From Bombyx mori (lineage: Eukaryota > Arthropoda > Insecta > Lepidoptera > Bombycidae): a stretch of 64,000 nucleotides of DNA. The DNA lies in the NCBI RefSeq assembly GCF_030269925.1, contig NC_085123.1, positions 1,736,001 to 1,800,000 on the forward strand. The letters run 5' to 3'. This document shows positions 56,760 through 64,000 of the stretch, in pieces (the stretch's first letter is position 1; every line of letters begins with the position of its first letter). Both the position numbers and the translations under genes were made by a program. The notes beneath the pieces are model-generated. The model saw only the letters and a list, made by a program, of their open reading frames with translations. It had not been told where the DNA came from and did not search any database.

Positions 56760-57022
56760 ACAAACTTGCCGATATAGTCCATAGGATCAGCAAGCTGATG
56801 TGGCAATGGGCAGACCACATAGCGCGAAGATCGGACGGTTGGTTGAGCAGCAAGATTATTGAGTGGAGACCACGTACTGGCAAGCGCAGTGTGGGAGAAC
56901 CAGATGGACCGATGACCCAGTGAAAATCGCTGAATGCAGGTAGCAATGGACACGCCGTACTGGAGACCAGTTGGAGAGGCTATGTTCACAGCTATAGGCT
57001 GAGATGATGATGATGACCATAA
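56760..57022 (+). pseudogene. RTE-type LINE ORF C-terminus, second type, with ATG-repeat tail
   Basis: Reads DIVHRISKLMWQWADHIARR then DGWLSSKIIEWRPRTGKRSV and RTRWTDDPVKIAECR followed by a stop. The RISKLxWQWAxHIARR ... EWRPRTGxRSVGR pattern is the conserved end of another RTE-like ORF. It ends in a gatgatgatgatga tail. Confidence 0.65.
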
Positions 57023-57519
57023 TTACGTAAATACAATAGCCTAGCAATAACAAGAATCTTAAGCGATTCTTCCACAGACCGGACTGTGTATAAGATTTAT
57101 CCCCTGGAACTGGATGAAACTCATGCAAACGGTGATGATGATGAGACAAAGGGTATGATGGTGAAATACTTTGAGGGTTCCCCACGGAGAACGATTTTGC
57201 TTGAGTTATATTTGTTTATATAATTGTAAAAGCAAATCAAACAGAATTTTCGACCACACTCTCAAAAACTAAAGTTATAAAGGCACTCAAAGAGATTCCT
57301 TGAACGAAATTTTCTTTGATATAATTCGTTTGAACGTTTAAGATGGCCATTTTGATGATTTAAATATTTAATGCTAGTTAAATTTGATTAATCAGAATGC
57401 TTGTCGAATTTTGTTCCTTACCTGATGTTGGCTAAGCCGTTACTCCAGATCGGTAGACAACCTTACAGCCTACCTGGTCTTAAGTGATTATAGAGATCAT
57501 GATGATCACTCATATATAG

Positions 57520-57747
57520 ATACTTCGCTTCGGAAACATTAAAACACACATGAAACAAAAAAAAAAAATTAAAAAAATAATTAAAAAAGTAGCCTATGTT
57601 CATCAGGGACAATGTCGGCTTCTAATGGAAAAAGAATTTTTCAAATCGGTCCAGTAGTTTCGGAGCCTATTCGAAACAAACAAACAAACAAATCTTTCCT
57701 CTTTATAATTATTAGTATTAGTATTAGTATTATAATATTAGTATAGA
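57520..57747 (-). mobile_element. Helitron-like element, 3' end missing
   Basis: Inverted sister of 46230-46446 (acattaaaacacacatgaaa, caatgtcggcttctaatgga). Its 5' end has an expanded attagtatta repeat. Confidence 0.6.
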
Positions 57748-58057
57748 AATATAGATATGTTATTATTAGTGCGAGTTTCTTAACGTTCTCGATAGCGTAA
57801 AAGTTAACCCAATTTTGTATGCAGTTGTAACAGCGCCCCTAGCGGCAAACGTACGCAAACGATCCCATTCCATACACTATGAGCTAACTTTAACGCCATC
57901 GAGAACATTAAAAAACTCGCACTAAGCACACTGTTTTATACTTCAACCGCATGACCGTTTTGCGAAAGAAAAATAGGCAAAATGGCCATTATTTATCAAA
58001 AACAAATGAATTCAGAAATTTGGAGTGATATCTTCAGCTTTTCAAGCTGTATAGAGT

Positions 58058-58106
58058 AGCCGACTTAACCTAATAGGTGTATGGCTCTAATAAAGAATAA
58101 AAAAAA
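58058..58106 (+). mobile_element. 49-base retroinsert with target-site duplication
   Basis: Insert agccgacttaacctaatagg ... ctctaataaagaat plus A-tail lies between identical 13-base copies of agctgtatagagt at 58045-58057 and 58107-58119. Probably the extreme 3' end of a LINE or mRNA. Confidence 0.8.
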
Positions 58107-58119
58107 AGCTGTATAGAGT

Positions 58120-58680
58120 CGGCTCTCTGTAGGTACATATCCTATTTCTACGGCAATATGATCCGTGAACCTTTGACTGACTTTCCAATATTTTCCACAT
58201 AACTAAATAGAAATATTTCTTGGTAAGCCTCACCATCACAAACAGGATCAAAGACCTGAAGAAATAGGCTTTAAAGAATTTAAAAAAAAATTTCACGTTT
58301 AATTTGAAATTTACCTACTGCCACCTAGTAGTACCATGCGTAATTAAATTTTCAGAAACTGCTCACCCACAGTGGACTGTTGTTATTTAACATAAATAAA
58401 TTTTAGCGTAGATTTTTTGATAGTATACTAAAAATCCAACAGGTGGCGCTGTTTTCAACTTTTATTTTACGAATAAAATGGTGGTACAGGACCGATCGTT
58501 GTGGCGAATCTTTGGGAAAGTCTATGTTCAGACGTGAACATATTTTATTAGTGTGCTAAAAGAAGCACAAATAAAAAAAAATGTTATTATGACATCATTT
58601 AATTTCAACAGACGGGCTCTAATTCAAATAATACAATTTAGTAACTTGTATTTTTTTGAAATAAAACCCATTTAGTAACT
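58120..58680. other. No gene seen
   Basis: AT-rich, no supported exon or named repeat. Confidence 0.4.
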
Positions 58681-58682
58681 TT

Positions 58683-58990
58683 TTTTTTTCCTACCTCTGC
58701 TGATAGATAGCCTTGAGAGGCTATATCAGCGTAACCTTAACTAGTAGGTGAGCTCACGGGACTCAAACCTGACGACGTTGCTAACACGAACCCTAGCAAG
58801 AGCCGCATCGGAAACGCGACCCACTGAGAAGATCCGGTGAGAAACTCAGTGGGCTGTGTCTGAGGGTTAATTTACTCGTCGAGCCCTTCGACGCAAGCGA
58901 CGGGTTCGACGAGAACGGTGACCGGTGCTTGAGGTACCTAGAAGCACCGTTAGTGGATCGGGAGGATCCGATATGACGTGTTTAGTAACT
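58683..58990 (-). repeat. Jockey-type LINE 3' fragment
   Basis: T-run then tacctctgctgatagatagc, aaacgcgacccactgagaag, gcaccgttagtggatcggga. It keeps the 3' terminus that is missing from 1533-1805. Confidence 0.65.
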
Positions 58991-58994
58991 AAAT

Positions 58995-59510
58995 AAATGA
59001 AAAATGTTCATAATAATTATGAATTTTAAAATGTAGATAGGTATTTGAAGGTAATCTGCGCTGACGGCTGGAAAATTCGAATTTAATTTCACATATTCTG
59101 CCTGTAAACAAGTTATAAATTAATTAAACAATATAATATCATGATCATTACGCGATTAAGAAAAGAAATAACGCTATCTGTGGATGGAGTACTGTCGTAA
59201 AACCGCTTGCGTAACTTCAATTTTAACTATTTTCTTATTAAATGAAGATAAATATATATGATGATAATGATTGCGATTACTTTTACTGTTTATTCTCATT
59301 TATGTAATTTTTGTAATTTTGTTTCGGTATTTCAAATACTTTAAAGTCTTCGTGGTACCTATAATGTTGACAAATAAATAAAGAACATTTAAATTATAAA
59401 CACGATATTAAACCATAAGTGCACTTTTAATTAATTATATCGTAAAGTGAAAAAGCCCAAACTAAATAATATACTACAACGTGATATTTCTTTCGTAAGC
59501 GAATTCTCAA
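58995..59510. other. No gene seen
   Basis: AT-rich, no supported exon or named repeat. Confidence 0.4.
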
Positions 59511-59514
59511 GTTC

Positions 59515-59752
59515 TCATATCCGCTCACCGTTCTCGTCGAACCCGTCGCTTGCAACGAAGGGTCCGGCGAGTAAATTAACCCACACCCACTGAGTTTCTC
59601 GCCGGGTCTTCTCAGTGAGTCGCCTTTCCGATCCGGTGATAGATTCTGCGAAGCACTGCTCTTGCTAGGGCTAGTGTTAGCAACGTCCTCTGGTTAGAGC
59701 CCCGTGAGTTCAACCACTCGCGCGGTTACGCTGACATAGCTATCTAAGGCTT
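59515..59752 (+). repeat. Jockey-type LINE 3' fragment
   Basis: caccgttctcgtcgaacccg, ctgagtttctcgccgggtct, gatagattctgcgaagcact, in opposite orientation to 58683-58990. Confidence 0.62.
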
Positions 59753-59882
59753 TTTTTTTGGTTAGGAGGAAATCGCCGGACTTAGGCCCTCCACTAGGGA
59801 TGGAGGGCGGGGCATGTCGGAGTCGAACCGACTAAAACCTCCTGTCGCTTAACAACCAACGTCCAAACCTCGCATGAGACTT
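59752..59882 (-). repeat. R1-clade-like LINE 3' end
   Basis: T-run, then ggttaggaggaaatcgccgg, ggcatgtcggagtcgaaccg and ctaaaacctcctgtcgctta. Parallels 51786-51890. Confidence 0.55.
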
Positions 59883-59887
59883 TTACG

Positions 59888-60128
59888 GGTGGTAGGACCT
59901 CTTGTGAGTCCGCACAGGTAGGTACCACCGCCCCCCCTATTTCTGCCGTGAAGCAGTAATGCGTTTCGGTTTGAAGGGTGGGGTAGCCGTTGTGACTATA
60001 CTGAGACCTTAGAACTATATCTCAAGGTGTGTGGCGCATTTACGTTGTAGATGTCTATGGGCTCTAGTAACCACTTAACACCAGGTGGGCTGTGAGCTCG
60101 TCCACACATCTAAGCAATAAAAAAAAAG
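59888..60128 (+). repeat. Bm1-type SINE, 5'-truncated
   Basis: From gtggtaggacctcttgtgag to cacatctaagcaataaaaaa. Confidence 0.84.
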
Positions 60129-60144
60129 AACTCATGAAAAGGCA

Positions 60145-60249
60145 TTGCCCCACCCTTCAAACCAAAACGCATTACTGCTTAGCGGCAGAAATAGGCAGGG
60201 CGGTGGTACCTACCCGCGCGGACTCACAAGAGGTCCTTCCACCAGTAAG
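60145..60249 (-). repeat. Bm1-type SINE, internal fragment, facing the previous copy
   Basis: cattgccccacccttcaaac to gaggtccttccaccagtaag. No tail. Confidence 0.8.
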
Positions 60250-60259
60250 ACTGGGGAGT

Positions 60260-60935
60260 TGGGAAATGGACACAGTAAACGCAAAGTGGGATTGAAAAGC
60301 TAAAAAAAGCTTGCGAATGGTCTATCTATATCATAATCAACAACGGTTTCTATCATCAATGGTTTTTCACCTGGACGCACATTGTCGCATATTGGTCCGA
60401 TTCACTCCGACAAGTTTTTCTATCGCCTTCTCGAATGCCACAAGTGACGTCATTGTATAAATTTTTGTGATAAGTGCGTTACGTCATTAGAATCATCAAA
60501 ATCTTCCCAGTTGAGTACTTAATTACTTCATAGGCGTTTAAAAATGAAATGCACCGGGCTGACCCCGATAGATGTAATATAAATCGTTTTAATAAATCAA
60601 CGGTAACGCCTGATTGAAACCGCGCTTACCACTTCTTACCGTACTTATTGTTCTCGATTGTAACTTGACACGAAATATTTTCGAGGTATAACTGTATCAG
60701 GCATACTGCCAAAACTATTGTACCGCTTCTAACAAAGTAATCAATATCAACTTTATTTCACATAGATTATTTTCAATTGAATAATATTAGTATTTCGGTT
60801 TCTTTTTTTCGAAGTTGTGTCCTGTTCTTCTAGCTAGTCGAATTCAGAGAAATAACAGCGTTAGTGACAATGTTAAGGTTAAATTGCTGCGTTTATAATT
60901 CTACCCATAAAACGACACACATGAGTGCTTCGTGA
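60260..60935. other. No gene seen
   Basis: AT-rich, no supported exon. Confidence 0.4.
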
Positions 60936-60939
60936 AAGA

Positions 60940-61505
60940 AATAAGAGAGAGAGAGAGAGATAATACACTTTATTGCACACCAACACAATTCACATTCAAA
61001 AAAACAGTCAAAAAGCACATATGTACAATAGGCGGTCTTATCGCTAAAAGCGATCTCTTCCAGACAACCGTTTAATTTACATAAATTCTGTAAAATATAA
61101 AAATATAGCAGATATGTTGCGGTGTACCACAGACAATACATTATTATAGAAAATATATACATATAATAAACAGATATATACCGTTTACATAATATAATAT
61201 ATACCAATATACATACTTACATACAATACATACTAATATACTTACACACACATAATAAATCAACAGTATGGAAATGATAAATGATAATGATGCAACAAAC
61301 AGCACTAAGCAGATAAGTAGTGTTCCTTCACCATTCTTTTAAAACAATTTAAAGTTGAAGCACTTCTCACTGCATCCGGCAGAGCATTCCACAATCGAAC
61401 CGCCTGGACGGTGAATGAATTGTCAAAGAATGATGATGAATGCACCGGCATTTTCAGTCTCAGGTTATCCGAATAAGAAAAATTCTGTGAGTTTGCTCAG
61501 CGCAG
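60940..61505 (-). pseudogene. 5'-truncated LINE, ORF2 C-terminus and 3' UTR
   Basis: The minus frame reads NFSYSDNLRLKMPVHSSSFF, then FTVQAVRLWNALPDAVRSAS and LNCFKRMVKEHYLSA followed by a stop. The AVRLWNALP ... LNxFKRxVKxHYL ending is common to CR1/Jockey-superfamily ORF2. The 3' UTR ends in a TC-type simple repeat (GA run 60943-60961). It is intact over the readable stretch. Confidence 0.7.
60943..60961. repeat. GA simple repeat
   Basis: agagagagagagagaga at the tail of the LINE fragment. Confidence 0.8.
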
Positions 61506-61509
61506 GCTG

Positions 61510-62185
61510 TCCTTCTTCGCCACGCTAATAACGGCCATCAATGTTTAATGACGTCTCATTATGTTACGTGCAGAAAGCAATTCTTACAGACTTCACCTAG
61601 TCAGTCTACCTTCTGTGAAATCTTACGCGTGGTGTAGCACCCTCTATTCTGGCGCTCGGTCCAACGTCTGTTACATATCAATAAGTTAGTTATAATATAT
61701 CTATGTTGAGAAATTCTTGCGACGATCCGGACAGTCAATGAGAAATTATATCTCTCATGGCAAGACGACACTAAAAATCGCATATACAATCCTTACGATT
61801 CAAATGCAAACAGACTTTTGTTGCACAAGACTTTTCGACAGTCTTCAACAATTCTCCGACAAAATATGTATTTTTTTCGGTTTTCGGGAAAAGACGACAA
61901 CATACCTGGCTGATATTTTAAAACTATTATATATTTATATCTTTAGCTGCGCGTGCTATGAGGTATTTTCTTCCTGCCTATTCAGGACGCGATACAGCCA
62001 TGCATTCCACATAACCACTTAAGAACAAATCAGCCGTGAACTCGTTAAGCTATCTACGCAATAAATAATAAAAGGACGTCGAGAATAGTTTTGTATTCGA
62101 CATTAAAGAAATGTCGCGTTATAATCGAGAATCAAACCTGTGGTAAAGTCAAACGAACCTAAGTCAAGTTCAAACTATAGCATTC
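61510..62185. other. Mostly no gene; degenerate Bm1 tail near 61990-62075
   Basis: ataaccacttaagaacaaat, gccgtgaactcgttaagcta and cgcaataaataat follow the SINE 3' end. The rest shows no supported exon. Confidence 0.4.
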
Positions 62186-62189
62186 AAAA

Positions 62190-62301
62190 CAGTTCGTTTT
62201 GAATTGTCGCTGCGAGTGGACGTTCGTAAGCTAAGTGCTGTGTCAATTTGTGTTCAGTGAATGAAAACGAATGAAAGTATTCATGTTTTGATTAATAACA
62301 G
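62190..62301 (+). promoter_or_regulatory. Candidate 5' leader exon
   Basis: acagttcgttttgaattgtc begins a non-repetitive stretch with short upstream frames (ATG AAA ACG AAT GAA open into ATGTTTTGA) and ends at a strong donor aacag|gtgagt. No downstream exon is in view. It could start a gene continuing beyond the window. Confidence 0.25.
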
Positions 62302-62304
62302 GTG

Positions 62305-63115
62305 AGTTTTGTATATTATATTATATCAATTAATAAATTCAATAATTTTGGTTAATTTTTATTAAAAACTTCTTAGTTTTAATTTGGTGCACGACAATTT
62401 AATGCATCTTCTATGCTCCCGGCAATATTTAGGACCATGGGGGGCGATGTATACTTTGTATTTCATGAGCAGCATGTCTTGTAATAAGTCATAAAAAATT
62501 GTTATTACTACATTTTAATTTAGGTAACATCATTTATTTTTGTTTACTTATAATACATATTTTGGGTATAACTGTGTTTACCACATAAAACACTCGACCG
62601 TAATTATTAATTTGGAAACAATGGAATTGTTATTTTCATGATTTTTTTATTCGTAATTGTTTATTCAATTTAGGACTTAAAGTGATCATTGCAAAAACCA
62701 CCATTAGCCGTTTAAAGAAATACATTCTATGAACCCGTGCAATCGAGCGAGAAATGGATAATAAATAGCTAGGTAGTAAAATTAAATCCTTATTAGCTTT
62801 GAAACTGAACCAAGCTTGTTGTTTCTTCATTCCATGGAAAATCCAGTCATTTTCTTAGATCAATGACATTAATAAGTTTTATCCCAAAAATGGTCTTATA
62901 GATATTTGTAATTCATGAAAACTATTATAATTATAATACAATTTCTCTAAATCTAAGTATGTATATCTAAGTAAAATAGATTGCATGTTTATCCTCTATG
63001 CGTTGCTAAGCCATTCGCTCTATTGTAGTTAAACTTGGTGCCGTGGTGGTTAGCAAGCTACAGTAGATCAGCTAAAACATTTTTTTTCAATCTGTTCAAA
63101 AATAAAATATTTGTA
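62305..63115. other. No gene seen
   Basis: AT-rich, no supported exon or named repeat. Confidence 0.4.
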
Positions 63116-63137
63116 TTTTTTTCTTATAAGTAACTGC

Positions 63138-63232
63138 GCCCCTGTCATTGCTGACATCCTTGAGTGACGGTAACCACTCACGATCAAATTGACCGCATGC
63201 TAGTCTCCTGCTACAAAGCTCCTAAAAAAACA
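63138..63232 (+). repeat. CR1-like LINE 3' end, diverged
   Basis: ctgcgcccctgtcattgctg, gagtgacggtaaccactcac, then aaaaaaa. Confidence 0.5.
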
Positions 63233-63497
63233 GCAACTTACCAATGTTAAACGGAGGCACGGCTGCTCCGTGGCATTACAAAGAATCGTAGTTCTTATAA
63301 ACCAATACATTCTGTCACCAATATCTCTTTATTATGAAAGCGAAAGTTTGTAAAGATACTTTATTACTTTTTCACGCGAAAAATATTGAACCGATTTTGA
63401 AGAAACGTCACACAAACAGTTTATAGCCCGGATTTAATACGAATATACTTTTTATCATGGTATATGACACGTGCCAAATGTCACTACTATACATATG

Positions 63498-63655
63498 CCT
63501 TTTTATGGCTGAAGGATTACTGGTGGCCCGGAAGCCTTTCCTGTTTCACCAGGATAGATGGGCGAGCAAAGGCTCACCCAGGAGGGGTGGGATTAGCTAA
63601 CAACTGTCCGTGCGCCTCCGAAGGAGACCTAACAACTCAAGAGCAGCTGCAGTAT
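63498..63655 (-). repeat. Truncated 3' UTR copy of the Jockey LINE family
   Basis: ggattactggtggcccggaa, gatgggcgagcaaaggctca, ccaggaggggtgggattagc and gcctccgaaggagacctaac match 39595-39735 with few changes. Only the first ~150 bases from the tail end are present. Confidence 0.75.
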
Positions 63656-64000
63656 GCATATGCATCTACTGTGATAAATGCTTTCGTTCGCTGATGTATG
63701 CTTATGGAGACAATAGATTTACAAAACGTCTGGTAGTTAATGAGCTAGATAGTGAAAGAGGCAACTCTTTATCCCGGGAAAATGCATCACAAACAGACAG
63801 GACACGTCTAGTTTTAAAGTACCCACAGCAAAACGTTGTCGGTACGCACTAAACGATCACACGCTTACAAATAACCCAAGAAATCTTCCCACAAACATCA
63901 CCTCGTGTCTACTTCCTCAATTAAAACGACTGATAACTCAATCGAAGATTAAGTAATGCAGCCAAACGCATGAACAGTTGTTACGAAATTCGTTCCAATT

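Overview
The window is insect nuclear DNA, almost certainly from a silkworm (Bombyx mori or a close relative). It is AT-rich, its genes have GT-AG introns, and it carries about 28 copies or fragments of the tRNA-derived SINE I recognise as Bm1, plus Helitron-like, CR1-like, Jockey, R1-clade and RTE-type repeats typical of Lepidoptera. There is no operon structure, CRISPR array or prokaryotic signal.

Region 1 (1-11.8 kb, + strand) is the 3' part of a chitinase gene, best matched to group III Cht7. Eleven exons join without a frame break into 608 codons plus stop. They encode the end of a first GH18 domain, a linker, a complete second GH18 domain and a C-terminal six-cysteine chitin-binding domain. 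Most of its introns carry transposable-element debris, including a TIR element nested in a Helitron and a SINE nested in a LINE fragment.

Region 2 (11.8-37 kb) is repeat-rich and has no long coding frame. A plausible 5' untranslated exon with a splice donor lies at about 18.04-18.33 kb.

Region 3 (37.3-38.8 kb, + strand) holds two phase-matched coding exons of a gene I do not recognise. The protein starts MGNSLSS (an N-myristoylation-type start) and later has a cysteine cluster. It may use the 18 kb exon as its leader.

Region 4 (39.5-44.7 kb, - strand) is a full-length Jockey-type LINE. Both ORFs are open, the poly(A) tail is 50 nt, and an 11-bp target-site duplication flanks it, so it looks recent.

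Region 5 (44.8-64 kb) is again mostly repeats: Helitrons, SINEs, two adjoining R1-clade LINE fragments at 50.9-53.2 kb, a 19-bp minisatellite, RTE-type and other LINE 3' ends. There is a second possible leader exon near 62.2 kb.

The chitinase would act on cuticular or peritrophic chitin; nothing here links it functionally to the unknown gene. The mobile elements form several datable nested insertions. I found no obvious new multi-gene system. The strongest new items are the unknown two-exon gene and the intact Jockey element. Repeat family names are recognition-based and unverified.
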